A stretch of DNA of 64,000 nucleotides from Bryobacter sp. (GTDB taxonomy: Bacteria; Acidobacteriota; Terriglobia; Bryobacterales; Bryobacteraceae): assembly GCA_022843625.1 (NCBI GenBank), contig JALHNH010000015.1:1-64000 (forward strand), written 5' to 3'. This document shows positions 26,172-35,360 of the stretch, one piece after another. Under the pieces are notes generated by a model, which ran no database searches, was not told the origin of the DNA, and worked only from the letters and a program-made list of their open reading frames with translations. Both the position numbers and the translations under genes were made by a program. Position 1 is the stretch's first letter, and each line of letters opens with the position of its first letter.

Positions 26172-26821
26172 TGGGCGCGAAGCCCGGAGTAGCGCAAGCT
26201 GGGATTGTGACGAAGGCATTATATGAAGCGCAACCCGTCGAAGGGCAAGCAGTGGAACCCCACTGGCCCGGTCTGATTGCGCTCTTCGTCGCCGCGGCGC
26301 TGAACCTGCTCCTACCCGCGTCCTTGGCTGCGGGACCCGGCTGGCTGGGCGTCGTCGTTGTGGCGTTCCTGGCCGCGCTGGCGGTGCTGCTGCCGAATCG
26401 CCATCAGATGCTGGGCCATGCGACGACGGCCGTCGTGACGCTGGAACTGGCTGCGGCGTTGACGCAATTGATTCTCGATCTTGCCGCGCATCGTGGACGC
26501 CCGATCGAACTTTTGCAAGCCGCGCTGATTCTGTGGAGCATGAACGTCGTCGTATTCGCCTCTTGGTACTGGCGTCTCGACGCGGGCGGTCCGCATCGGC
26601 GTTCCCGTAAGCATGTCTACTGCGGAGGCGCTTTTCTTTTCCCGCAATTGACGTTGCCGGCGGAGGTGCGCGTCGCACTGGGCGCCGGGGCTTGGCGCCC
26701 TCAATTCGTGGACTATCTTTTCCTCGCCTTCAACTGCAGCACCGCCTTTTCGCCGACGGACGTGCCGGTGCTTTCCGCCTGGGCCAAAATCCTGATGATG
26801 ATCCAGGCATCGATTTCCCTA

Positions 26822-26835
26822 GACCAACTCCTGAC
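26822..26835 (+). repeat. IS630 left terminal inverted repeat
   Basis: GACCAACTCCTGAC, directly after the duplicated TA. Confidence 0.85.
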
Positions 26836-26872
26836 ATAATGCAGAGGCTCTGGCAGAGGCCCCAAACTAGAA

Positions 26873-27827
26873 ATGGCGCAAACCTATTCCAACGATTTGC
26901 GAGCGAAGTTTTTGCAGGCCTATGAAAATGGGCAAGTGAGCCTGAGGCAGCTGGCGGAGCGCTTTGGGGTGAGTGAAGGATGGGCGCACAAGATTTTGCA
27001 TGCGCAGCGGCTGACGGGGAGTACGGATCGGCCAGAAGGAAAGCCACGAGGATTTCCGAGTCGGCTGACGCAGGAGATTCGGCAACGGTTGAAAGCAGAA
27101 CTCGGACAAAGACCCGATGCGACATTGCTGGAACTGCAAGCTTGGCTGACGGAGCACGAGCAGGTTTCCATCAGTGTGCAGAGATTGTCGGCTGTACTGC
27201 TGGAAATGGGCATGCGCAGGAAAAAAAAGCCTGCACGCCGCTGAGCAGGATACCGAGGGAGGGAAGGCCAAGCGAGGTGCATGGCGGGAACTGGTTGCTG
27301 GGATTGCCGCCGATCGCCTCATTTTTCTGGATGAAAGTGGTGTGACTACGGATATGACCCGGCGCTATGGCCGAGCCGGACGCGGACAGCGCGTTCGCGA
27401 AGCAACCCCCGGCGGGCATTGGCGGACGGTGACGATGTTGGGGGCGATCAGCAGCCAAGGTTGGCAGGCCACCATGACGATTGCCGCGCCGACGGATGGA
27501 GAAGTGTTTCTGGCCTACTTACGCGAAGTGCTCTGCCCAACTCTGCGCCCGGGACAAGTGGTTGTCATGGATAACCTGTCGGCCCACAAAGTGAAAGGCG
27601 TGATCGAAGCAATCAGTGCAACCGGCGCTGAAGTCCTCTACCTGCCCCCCTACTCGCCCGACTTCAACCCCATCGAGGCCTGTTGGTCCGTCGTCAAACA
27701 ATACTTGCGAAAGTGGAAAGCTCGCTCGCTTGATGCTCTCGATCTGGCCATCCCCCATGCGTTTGACTCTGTTTCCAAACAGATCATTGCCAACTGTTTC
27801 AGGCATTGCGGTTATGCCCTACAGTAA
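26873..27827 (+). CDS. IS630 transposase, two frames joined at an A-run
   Basis: The first frame (26873-27244) has the N-terminal helix-turn-helix: FLQAYENGQVSLRQLAERFG then VSEGWAHKILHAQRL. The second frame ends at 27827 and carries the DDE catalytic domain: IFLDESGV, VVMDNLSAHK and the final YSPDFNPIEACWSVVK. They meet at a run of eight A near 27221-27228. The second frame is offset by +1 (or -2), giving a continuous RRKKSLHAAEQD typical of the family. Programmed frameshifting is known in IS630 elements, so this need not be damage. Confidence 0.9.
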
Positions 27828-27841
27828 GTCTGGAATTGGTC
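27828..27841 (-). repeat. IS630 right terminal inverted repeat
   Basis: Inverse of GACCAATTCCAGAC, directly before the duplicated TA. Confidence 0.85.
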
Positions 27842-27905
27842 TAGCCACGCTGGCTATGGTGGCCGCGCGTGCCGTCAACATCCTTTAGACAGAAATGGAG
27901 CAAAA

Positions 27906-29465
27906 ATGAATCGTTATCTCATTCCCGCCGCTTTACTCGTGACCGGAGCTATATTTGCGGCGACACCACCTCCGCGGCACTCCGAGTCCGCGGCTCCTCA
28001 GTCCGTCAACCACGGGTTCGCTGATGTGGTTGCCAAGGATCTGCCCGGCGTGGTGAGCATCTATACGACGCGGGTCGAGAAAACGGCGGCGAGTGACCCA
28101 TCGGGTCTGGGCATTCCGCAAGGGGCGCGGCGGCGGAAACGGAAATCGGCGGGTGAGGGGTCAGGCGTCATCGTCGAGGCTGACGGAATGATCCTCACGA
28201 ACCATCACGTCATTGACAAGTCGACTAAGATCACCGTTCACCTGGCCGACGACCGTGAGTTCGATGCCAAGCTGCTCGCGTCGGACCCGCGCACAGACCT
28301 CGCCGTTCTAAAGATCGAGGCGTCCAACTTGCCGGTGGTTCCGTTTGGAGACAGTTCCATCGTTCGCGTGGGCGACTTCGCGTTGGCCATCGGTAACCCG
28401 TTCGGCATTGGCCAAACGGTAACACTCGGAATCGTCAGCGCGACCGGTCGCGGCAACCTGGGCATTGAAGACTACGAGGACTTCATTCAAACCGACGCGG
28501 CCATCAATCCAGGCAACTCCGGGGGAGCGCTGGTGAACGCACAGGGCGAATTGATTGGAATCAACACGGCCATCCTGTCGCCGGAAGGCGCCAGCAATGG
28601 AGTCGGCTTCGCGATCCCCTCGAATCTCGCCCGCAACATCATGAAGCAACTTGTGGACACCGGGAAAGTGACACGCGGATACCTGGGTGTGGTGATGCAG
28701 CCGCTAACGCCGCAACTGGCTGAGGCGTTAGGCGTGCAACACCGTACGGGCGCGCTCATCGCGGACCTCAGCCCGGAAAGTCCGGCCGCTCAGGCCGGCG
28801 TGCAACGCGGCGATGTAATCATCGGCATCAACGGCAAAAGCATAACGGACTTGAGCCAGTTGAAGCTTTTCATTGGCTCGGTGCAGCCAGGATCGACATT
28901 GCACCTGAAGGTGGTGCGCGGGGCCGAAGAAGTATCGCTGGAAGTGCGGCTCACCGAGCGCAAGGATGCTGCCGCGAACGCCACGCAAGAAGTCAACGAG
29001 GACGATGACACGATCGACGGGGCCGTCCTATCCGAGTTGACGCCTGCGCTCCGCCACGAACTCGACCTGGACGACAAGGCAAACGGCGTGCTACTCACGA
29101 ATCTGGATCCGAGCAGCGATGCCGCCGAGGCCGGGCTTCGCCCGGGTGACATTATCCAGACGGTCAACCGGAACGCTGTCGGCGACCTTCGGTCTCTGCG
29201 CACTGTCCTGAAGGCCGTGGAGGCGAAATCGGTGCTTCTCGAAGTCTTGCGGGAAGGATCCAACACCTTCGTCGCGCTGCCCAAGAGCTGGCAGTCCGCC
29301 AGTCACCGAACGAGCACCACCACCAGAACGCCAGCGGTAATCAACAATCCGCCGGCGACTGTGCCGAGCGACGGCTGCTCGCCAAGAATCACGAACGAAA
29401 GGATGATCGTGAGAGCTACCGACAGCTTGTCCACGGGAGCCACCCGGCTGGCGGGCCCCAATTGA
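27906..29465 (+). CDS. DegP/HtrA-like serine protease with altered C-terminus
   Basis: A 519-residue periplasmic protease with a signal peptide (YLIPAALLVTGAIFAAT). The trypsin-like domain has H101 in TNHHVID, D131 in DPRTDLAVLK and S205 in NPGNSGGAL. Two PDZ domains follow (RGYLGVVMQPLTPQLAEALG and a second with GVLLTNLDPSSDAAEAGLRP, GDIIQTVNRN). The family degrades misfolded envelope proteins. Native-looking sequence ends at FVALPKSW near 29290. The last 55 residues or so are the reverse strand of the EamA gene, so the normal stop seems to have been lost by a rearrangement there. The protease core should be intact. Confidence 0.87.
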   Translation: MNRYLIPAALLVTGAIFAATPPPRHSESAAPQSVNHGFADVVAKDLPGVVSIYTTRVEKTAASDPSGLGIPQGARRRKRKSAGEGSGVIVEADGMILTNHHVIDKSTKITVHLADDREFDAKLLASDPRTDLAVLKIEASNLPVVPFGDSSIVRVGDFALAIGNPFGIGQTVTLGIVSATGRGNLGIEDYEDFIQTDAAINPGNSGGALVNAQGELIGINTAILSPEGASNGVGFAIPSNLARNIMKQLVDTGKVTRGYLGVVMQPLTPQLAEALGVQHRTGALIADLSPESPAAQAGVQRGDVIIGINGKSITDLSQLKLFIGSVQPGSTLHLKVVRGAEEVSLEVRLTERKDAAANATQEVNEDDDTIDGAVLSELTPALRHELDLDDKANGVLLTNLDPSSDAAEAGLRPGDIIQTVNRNAVGDLRSLRTVLKAVEAKSVLLEVLREGSNTFVALPKSWQSASHRTSTTTRTPAVINNPPATVPSDGCSPRITNERMIVRATDSLSTGATRLAGPN

Positions 29466-29725
29466 AGTGCCCGGAAATAGAAGAGCCACGAAATGCCGGT
29501 CGCGAACCCGGACAGAACCAGGAACATCCACGACTTCCCGGGAATGGATCGAAACGAAAGCTCAGTGCCTTGTAAGTAGACTAAGCCCCACGCGAAGGCT
29601 ACGATCACACTGGTTCTTATTGCCACGGCGAGGTTTGAATCGATATTCTGCACGCCTAGCTTGCTAAGAATGGCGGTCAGGGCGGCGAACAGTGCGGAAA
29701 GTGCAGCGGCGGATTGCCAGGTCAT
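29303..29725 (-). CDS. EamA-family small transporter
   Basis: A 140-residue protein with five hydrophobic segments, the single-EamA-repeat form: SAAALSALFAALTAILSKLG, SGFATGISWLFYFRALQLGP, ASRVAPVDKLSVALTIILSF and a last helix. The start at ATG 29725 fits the family; an upstream start adds 11 residues. Such short EamA proteins probably work as dimers, moving small metabolites. Its 3' end is read through on the other strand by the protease frame. Confidence 0.85.
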   Translation of the reverse strand: MTWQSAAALSALFAALTAILSKLGVQNIDSNLAVAIRTSVIVAFAWGLVYLQGTELSFRSIPGKSWMFLVLSGFATGISWLFYFRALQLGPASRVAPVDKLSVALTIILSFVILGEQPSLGTVAGGLLITAGVLVVVLVR

Positions 29726-29789
29726 GGTGAGCTTTATCGTAGCGAACGGGCTAGACAAGCGTTCTACTTTCTCTCCAAAGAAACTGTTC

Positions 29790-30281
29790 AGTATTGCTGC
29801 TTCAACCCACCTCAGGTGGGACGGGCGTGGGACAAAGGCCAGCGTAGGGAGAATCCACGATGTCCAGTTTGGGAATACGAACCGTTGTATTCAGGTACTT
29901 TAGAGCGCATCGCGTTGATTCAGATCATGAAAGACGCCAACGAAACACCTCAACTGTGGCGGTGTATTCAGATGAAGGTTCCGTTCAGGGTCCTCCATGC
30001 TTCGAGAGTGGCTGATCTCTCCTACCAGACTAAAGACCATGTCGGTCTCCCTAAGCCTGGACTCGAAGGATGACGTATCGCCCAGGTCCTTACCGATCAC
30101 TTCTATCTTTGATTTGACAGGGCCACATTAGATGGGTTGGCACCGCAACCGTCAACAAAGGAGTCGAGGATGGGTACCGTCGCCCCGGCATCAACAAGCC
30201 GGTTTGCTAGGTTGCTCCCGATGAATCCAAGGCAGCCCTAACAAGGACTCGCTTGCGTTCGAAAATCTGCGCGTTATTCAT
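29790..30281 (-). pseudogene. NAD-dependent epimerase/dehydratase, decayed
   Basis: Starting at an ATG that overlaps the glycosyltransferase stop, the minus strand encodes in shifting frames KRVLV, then GCLGFIGSNLANRLVDAGAT and VPILDSFVDGCGANPSN. After a stop comes KIEVIGKDLGDTSSFESRLR and ETDMVFSLVGEISHSRSMED. These match the Rossmann start (GxxGFIGSN) and following strands of sugar-nucleotide epimerases such as GalE-like proteins. At least two frameshifts and several stops are present, and the match fades near 29790. It was the second gene of the glycosyltransferase transcript. Confidence 0.72.
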
Positions 30282-32373
30282 GCGCGACGTCATTGCAGAA
30301 ATCTACGGCGTCCGGATTAGCCTTCGCTTTCGGGCCAGTGAAGAATCCTGCATTCTCTATTCGCAATTTGAGGGCTAACTCGCCGATCACGAGTGAATAG
30401 GGAAAGCACTTCGCATAAACCGAGCCATTCGACTTGTGTGCGGTGCGCAGAAGATCTTCCGTCGGCTTGGCGCGGAGGACATATTGATGGTACTTTACGG
30501 TTGAAACATAACCGGACTCGTGGAGCGCGATGACGACGGCGACAACAGCAACGACCCATCGCTGTTTGCGGCCCACGCTCCAGGCCTGCAGCGTCACCAG
30601 CCAGGCCGCTACGACTAGGGAGAGTGCGACGCTTGCAAGGTAAGTATGGCGGCTGGGAACACGAGACATATACGTGATGAAGCTGTATGGCAGCATAGTG
30701 ATGACCATCCATGTCGCTGAAATCCAGAGGAGCGTACCCCATTGGCGTGTCCTCCAAACGGAGAATGCGAGAAGCGCAACAAGTCCCCAGACCGACAACA
30801 ATTGGACAGCGCTACGAGCCAATACGATCCAGAAACGTGCACTCAGGGAAAACGTCCCGTCGTTAAAGTGGAGGTGGGTATCGCGGGCCACAAACGCTAG
30901 TCCGAAGTAAACGGCACTTCCCAAGAAAAATGGCAGCGTTCCCCACAGCGGCCGCAACCTTCGCCCCGGCTGAAACAAGACGGCCAACGCGCACAACGGT
31001 GCCACCGCGACGGCCGACTCCTTCGACAACAACGCCAACAAGAAGAAGGCGAAGGCCGCTGCGTAAGCCTTGAATGAACTCATGTCCGATTGCATCCAGT
31101 GGACCCAGCACAGAAAACTGGCAAGGGAAAACAGGAACACCAAAAGCTCCGGAACTGCCGCGTACCAGATAACCGCTTCGCTATGCCGCTGGCTGACTGC
31201 AAAATAGCAGGCAGCGATCGCCGAAACCTTCCAACCGACCGGTCGCCATAATCCAAGGGCAAAGACCAGCAGCGAGTTCATCAGATGGAGCAGTAGACTC
31301 GACAAATTGAACACGAGTGGGTTCAATCCGAATGCACGCTCGGTCCAATAGGTCAGAACCAGGGACGTGGCACGGCAACGATATAGTGCGTCGTGGAATA
31401 GTTCGGGCCATTTAGCAACCGGTCCATAATCACGGCCCAATTGGATCTGGATATAGTCATCAGAGATAAACGGCAGGCCGAGAGCTCGCCCATAGGTCAT
31501 TAGGGAAAGGGCGCTCACGAAAAGCAACATCAGAAGCACCGAGCTCCGCGGTGAAAAACAAACTCGCTCGGGCTCCTGAGGCTTTGGGCTAACCGGGTTC
31601 GGGCCGCCTAAAAGGCCCTGGGCGGCCACCGACCGGAAGAAAAGGGTCCAAAGCTGCAGAAACGTACTCGCCAGAGAGGGGATGCGGAAGAATTGCGATC
31701 GTCCATGAAGCCGCGGGTAGTGGTGAACTGGCAACTCCACGACCTGAAAGCCGCTCAACTCCAGGCTCCGCACTATCTCGATGCAAATCGTCCCTCCGGT
31801 GGAACGCAGCTCGGAGAGGTCGAGCGCGCTTCTCCGGATTAGGCGGAAGTCACAATCGATGTCACGTAGCCCGATTCGAAATAGCCAACGCGCGAATCGG
31901 TTGTATAGACTTCCAATCAACACACGGTGCCAGGGATCGTTGCGGTTGATTTTGTACCCGTTCACGAGACCGGTCTCCGGCGTTGCTACGGCTAGGAACT
32001 GCGGTAGCTCAGATGGGTCGTATTGGCCGTCTCCGTCCGTGTAGAAGATGAACTCCTTAGTCGCAGCCCCGAGTCCACTGCGCAAGGCAGCGCCGTAGCC
32101 CTGGTTCTGGGCGTGCGTGACGACCCGAAGATGGGGATGATATTCCTGCTGGAGCCGATTGAGAACGTCGGCGGTGTGGTCCGTGCTACCGTCATTGACT
32201 ACGATAACCTCGTAGTCTTGAGCTACCCGCTGAAGGGTGGCGAAAGTCGTCGCGAGAAGTGGCGGGAGGGATGGGGCGTCGTTGAATGCCCGAAAGAATA
32301 CACTGATCCCTGCTGAAAACCACGGAGCTTCTTCAGGCTCTCGCGAAGGAATTGTTGCTAAGACGTTGTCCAT
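30274..32373 (-). CDS. GT2 glycosyltransferase fused to a polytopic membrane domain
   Basis: About 699 residues from ATG 32373. The N-terminal 250 residues are a DPM1-type GT2 domain with SVFFRAFNDAPSLPPLLATT, DYEVIVVNDGSTDHTADVLN, YTDGDGQYDP and a GLRDIDCDFRLIRRSALDL acceptor region. The C-terminal 400 residues have about ten membrane helices in the style of Dol-P-Man or GT39-like integral enzymes (SDDYIQIQLGRDYGPVAKWP after the first helix; LLSKESAVAVAPLCALAVLF). It probably makes a lipid-linked sugar and uses it on an acceptor (inference). A longer frame to 32562 overlaps the divergent gene and is not favoured. Confidence 0.8.
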   Translation of the reverse strand: MDNVLATIPSREPEEAPWFSAGISVFFRAFNDAPSLPPLLATTFATLQRVAQDYEVIVVNDGSTDHTADVLNRLQQEYHPHLRVVTHAQNQGYGAALRSGLGAATKEFIFYTDGDGQYDPSELPQFLAVATPETGLVNGYKINRNDPWHRVLIGSLYNRFARWLFRIGLRDIDCDFRLIRRSALDLSELRSTGGTICIEIVRSLELSGFQVVELPVHHYPRLHGRSQFFRIPSLASTFLQLWTLFFRSVAAQGLLGGPNPVSPKPQEPERVCFSPRSSVLLMLLFVSALSLMTYGRALGLPFISDDYIQIQLGRDYGPVAKWPELFHDALYRCRATSLVLTYWTERAFGLNPLVFNLSSLLLHLMNSLLVFALGLWRPVGWKVSAIAACYFAVSQRHSEAVIWYAAVPELLVFLFSLASFLCWVHWMQSDMSSFKAYAAAFAFFLLALLSKESAVAVAPLCALAVLFQPGRRLRPLWGTLPFFLGSAVYFGLAFVARDTHLHFNDGTFSLSARFWIVLARSAVQLLSVWGLVALLAFSVWRTRQWGTLLWISATWMVITMLPYSFITYMSRVPSRHTYLASVALSLVVAAWLVTLQAWSVGRKQRWVVAVVAVVIALHESGYVSTVKYHQYVLRAKPTEDLLRTAHKSNGSVYAKCFPYSLVIGELALKLRIENAGFFTGPKAKANPDAVDFCNDVAHE

Positions 32374-32490
32374 CCCGTATCTGGTTACATAGCGTAACAA
32401 AAGTTTACGAAGTTTTTTGGAAACTGGCGTCAATGCATACTTGCAACCTCTGCTAAAGGTGGGGCTTGGTACGATGAGACGCGTCCTTGG

Positions 32491-33417
32491 ATGATTAAAA
32501 TGAACGACTTCCGCATACAGTGGGCAGAAATTCGGGAATCCGCCTTGGCTGCGATGGAGCAAGTTGCCTGCAGCGGCAATTACGTCCTCGGGCGACTAGT
32601 GCAAGCCTTCGAACAACGATTGGCGTCGTATTGGGGCATTCTGCACGTTACGGGTGTGGCCAGCGGTCTGGACGCAATTGAAATTTGCCTCTGGGTACTT
32701 GGATGTTCGCCGGGCGATCGCGTGCTGACAACGCCGATATGCCACGCCTGGAACGGTGGACACCGCGGCGTCGGTCGATTCGCAAGTGCCTACCTCGACG
32801 GAATGCGAAACCCTGACGCTCGGACCTTCGCAGGACGCGAAGGGTTGGAATTCAATTGGCATCTTTTCCCTGTCTGGGTCTCCCCAGCGCCTCGAGAGGG
32901 CTTCCAGGACCACCTAAATTCCGCGGGGATTGGCAATAGCATTCACTATCCCACTGCGATTCCCGATCAGCCGGCGTTTGCCAACGTGCCGTTTGAGCTT
33001 GCCGATGACTGTGTGAAGGCTCGTATCCATTGCCAGGGCGACGTGAGTCTCCCAATACATCCTTATTTGACAGCTGAGGCAGCGTCCCAGGTCATCCATG
33101 CCGTCAATAAGTGGCGGCCGGCACGATTTCCGGCTCTGGCTCTGGCTCCGGTTGCGGGTCGCCCCTCGTGCGACGGGCGTGGATTGAAACACGGCAACCG
33201 GCTCAACGGGTACGCTTCAGCTTGTCGCCCCTCTCACGAGGGGCTTGGGTTGAAACAGGGCAGTCGTTGCGAGCGGGTGCGCAAACAGGCCTCTCTGCTT
33301 CCTGTGGAATTGGCCCGAGCTTGGAAGTGGGAGAAGGCTTCGACGATGCGACTCTTGGGCGGCTGCTGTCGGTTCTGCGTTAGCGATGCTGGATTTGGGT
33401 CCGGCATCGATGGTTAA
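32491..33417 (+). pseudogene. DegT/DnrJ/EryC1/StrS aminotransferase with internal deletion
   Basis: The N-terminal 87 residues match the family (MEQVACSGNYVLGRLVQAFE, SGLDAIEICLWVLGCSPGDR, VLTTPI), and residues about 122-210 match its end (NWHLFPVW, GIGNSIHYPTAIPDQPAF, SLPIHPYLTAEAASQVIHAV). The middle, about 150 residues including the PLP-binding lysine, is replaced by unrelated sequence. The frame then runs on through the CRISPR-like repeats to 33417. It is therefore not an active aminotransferase. Sugar aminotransferases of this family work on nucleotide sugars, in keeping with the divergent glycosyltransferase. Confidence 0.8.
33158..33256 (+). CRISPR. Two-repeat, one-spacer CRISPR remnant (type I-C-like)
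   Basis: Two 33-base repeats at 33158-33190 and 33224-33256 flank one 33-base spacer. Both begin GTCGCCCCTC and end TTGAAAC. Each has a hairpin-like middle (CCCTC...GGGCGTGG; CCCTC...GAGGGGC), the hallmark of type I-C repeats. They differ at several positions, so the array is old and decaying. No cas genes or leader are visible. It lies in the broken 3' end of the DegT gene. Confidence 0.75.
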
Positions 33418-33538
33418 CTTGGCCACTGGGGCGGTGGACCCGCGCAGGGGGGCCAGGGTGGTGGTCAAATGCCAAATTCCGATCCAATTCTCCAGACTGT
33501 ATCCACACCCGGCTCATCTCTGGCGACAATGGAGATAC

Positions 33539-34360
33539 ATGGATAGTTTCCCTCCCGCCTTGCGCGACTTGCTCGCTTTCGGCAGGCCGCTTCTGCTCGG
33601 TATTCTCAACGTCACCCCGGATTCGTTCTTCGACGGGAACCAGTACCTCGACATCCCGCGGGCAGTTGCCCGCGCTCACCAAATAGCCGCCGAGGGCGCC
33701 GACCTCATTGACATCGGAGCGGAAAGCTCACGGCCGGGGGCCCAAGCCGTGGATCCGTCCGACCAGCTCCGCCGCCTCCTCCCGGTGCTCGAACAACTCG
33801 CGGGGCAACTGACGATCCCCATCTCCATTGACACGACCCAGCCCTCAGTCGCGGATCGCTGCCTCGCACTCGGCGCTACCATCATCAATGACATCACGGC
33901 CCTCGGCGACCCCGCGATGGCCAACGTATGCCAATCCCATCGCGCCGCGGTCATCCTCATGCACATGCCGGGCATCCCGCTCACGATGCAGCAACACTGC
34001 CATTACACGGACGTCGCCGCCGAAGTGAAGCACTACCTACAAAAACGCGTCGACTACGCCCGCGCCGCCGGTCTTAAGGACATCGTCATCGACCCCGGCC
34101 TCGGCTTTGGCAAGACCGCCCAACAGAACTTCGAGCTCCTGGCGCGGCTCGGAGAATTCCAATCCCTCGGCTGCCCCATTCTCGTCGGGCCTTCTCGCAA
34201 GTCGTTCCTTGGCCAGGACTCAAGCCAGCGCCTCCCCGGCACCATCGCCGCCGTCGTAACGGCCGTGTTTGCCGGCGCTCGCATCGTGCGTGTGCACGAC
34301 GTCCAGGCCTGCCGCCAAGCTCTCGACACCACCGAGGCCATACTAAAGCATGGCCGGTAG
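33539..34360 (+). CDS. folP: Dihydropteroate synthase
   Basis: A 273-residue enzyme from ATG 33539 (GGAG about 5 bases before). It joins p-aminobenzoate to hydroxymethyl-dihydropterin pyrophosphate in folate synthesis. Family motifs in order: LLGILNVTPDSFFDG, IDIGAESSRPGA, ISIDTTQPSVA, TIINDITALGD, ILMHMPG, IVIDPGLGFGKTAQQN and LVGPSRKSFLG. All the expected active-site loops are present. It overlaps folB by 11 bases. A longer frame to 33386 adds unrelated residues from the CRISPR-remnant region. Confidence 0.93.
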   Translation: MDSFPPALRDLLAFGRPLLLGILNVTPDSFFDGNQYLDIPRAVARAHQIAAEGADLIDIGAESSRPGAQAVDPSDQLRRLLPVLEQLAGQLTIPISIDTTQPSVADRCLALGATIINDITALGDPAMANVCQSHRAAVILMHMPGIPLTMQQHCHYTDVAAEVKHYLQKRVDYARAAGLKDIVIDPGLGFGKTAQQNFELLARLGEFQSLGCPILVGPSRKSFLGQDSSQRLPGTIAAVVTAVFAGARIVRVHDVQACRQALDTTEAILKHGR

Positions 34361-34715
34361 AATCGAACTGCGCGAACTTGCGCTTCAAGTTCACATCGGA
34401 GTCACCCCCGAGGAACGCTCCTTACTCCAGCCCGTCTTTGTCGATCTGGATCTCCACCTAGATCTGATCCCCGCCTCCCAATCCGACCGCGTCGAAGATA
34501 CAATCAATTATGTCGCCGTGTGCGAATGTCTCGAAGCTCTTGCCGCTTCCCGCCCATTCCGCCTCATTGAATCGATGGCCGCCAATGCCGCGGACACGTT
34601 GCTTGCAGCCTTCCCCACGCTCGATCGTGTTTGGATTCGCATACGTAAGCCCCGCGCTCTCGCCAGCCGCGGCATCACACACACCGCCGTCTCCCTCGAG
34701 CGCTCCCGCACATGA
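34350..34715 (+). CDS. folB: Dihydroneopterin aldolase
   Basis: A 121-residue tunnelling-fold enzyme converting dihydroneopterin to hydroxymethyl-dihydropterin and glycolaldehyde. Visible signatures are RIELRELALQVHIGVTPEER, VFVDLDLHLDL, INYVAVCECLEALAASRPFR and IESMAANAADTLLAAF, with the catalytic lysine region IRIRKPRAL near the end. It overlaps both folP and folK, forming one compact operon. Confidence 0.9.
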   Translation: MAGRIELRELALQVHIGVTPEERSLLQPVFVDLDLHLDLIPASQSDRVEDTINYVAVCECLEALAASRPFRLIESMAANAADTLLAAFPTLDRVWIRIRKPRALASRGITHTAVSLERSRT

Positions 34716-35200
34716 CCGAATCGTTTCTTGCCCTCGGCTCCAACGTCGGCGACCGGCTCTCGAACCTGCGGCAAGCCCTCCAGGCCATAGCACGCTGCGC
34801 CACCGTCCTTGAAGTGTCTTCCGTCTACCTCACCGAGCCGGCCTATTTCGAGCAGCAGGACTGGTTTCTCAACGCCGTCGCCCGCGTCGAGACGACCCTC
34901 AATCCTCAAGCGCTCCTCGAAGCTCTCCTCGCGATCGAGACTTCGCTCTCCCGCGTTCGCACCATCCCGAACGGACCGCGAACGATCGACCTCGACATTC
35001 TCTTCTACGGCGGTCAGAGTCTGACCACCGCGGCGCTCACCATCCCGCATGCCGGCATCGCCGAGCGGGGATTTGTGCTGGTGCCGCTGGCCGAAATCGC
35101 GCCCCTCCATCGGCACCCCATCCTGCAGCGTACCAGCAGGCAAATGCTCGAAGCGCTCCCAAACCCGGGGCGGATCGAGTGGTTCGCCCGCCTCGATTAA
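34712..35200 (+). CDS. folK: Hydroxymethyl-dihydropterin pyrophosphokinase
   Basis: A 162-residue kinase, the step between FolB and FolP. It has LALGSNVGDRLSNLRQAL, SSVYLTEPAYFEQQDWFLNA, and the metal-binding signature GPRTIDLDILFYGG, then IPHAGIAERGFVLVPLAEIA. It overlaps the folB stop (ATGA) and is last in the operon. Its stop lies against that of the pntB fragment on the other strand. Confidence 0.93.
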   Translation: MTESFLALGSNVGDRLSNLRQALQAIARCATVLEVSSVYLTEPAYFEQQDWFLNAVARVETTLNPQALLEALLAIETSLSRVRTIPNGPRTIDLDILFYGGQSLTTAALTIPHAGIAERGFVLVPLAEIAPLHRHPILQRTSRQMLEALPNPGRIEWFARLD

Positions 35201-35360
35201 TGGTGCACCAGCGCGCGCAGTTCCTTCACGATGCTCGCCACAAACACCTTCGCATCCCCGAACAGCATGATCGTTTTTTCCATGTAGTACAACTCATTGT
35301 GGATCCCGGCAAGACCCGGGCTCATACCGCGCTTGATCGTACCCGTTAGACCATCCCCAG
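35197..35360 (-). pseudogene. pntB: 3' end of an NAD(P) transhydrogenase beta-subunit gene
   Basis: Only the last 50 residues or so remain: IKRGMSPGLAGIHNELYYME then KTIMLFGDAKVFVASIVKEL. The xxxKRxM...YAG/LAG...NxL....MLFGDAK pattern is the C-terminus of PntB, which couples proton flow to hydride transfer between NADH and NADP. The 5' part is replaced by the IS66 fragment. The gene was convergent with folK. Confidence 0.75.

Larger units (their letters stand above)
26822..27841 (+). mobile_element. IS630-family insertion sequence, 1020 bp
   Basis: The ends are GACCAACTCCTGAC and the inverse of GACCAATTCCAGAC (12 of 14 matching), each flanked by TA, the target duplication of this family (TA at 26820-26821 and 27842-27843). 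It carries one two-frame transposase gene. Both ends, the target duplication and the transposase motifs are intact, so the insertion is recent and may still be mobile. It splits the gene at 26171-27888. Confidence 0.92.
26171..27888 (+). pseudogene. Membrane-protein gene split by IS630
   Basis: The ATG overlaps the flippase stop (TGATG). The N-terminal part gives about 220 residues with four hydrophobic segments (LIALFVAAALNLLLPASLAA, LLQAALILWSMNVVVFASWY) and the conserved-looking WRPQFVDYLFLAFNCSTAFS, PTDVPVLSAWAKILMMIQAS. The frame breaks at the IS630 left end. It resumes after the right end as LATLAMVAARAVNIL and a stop at 27888; joining the sides at the TA target restores a continuous reading SISLATLAMVAARAVNIL. 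Related acidobacterial membrane proteins of this kind have no known function. The gene was last in the lipid operon. Confidence 0.85.
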
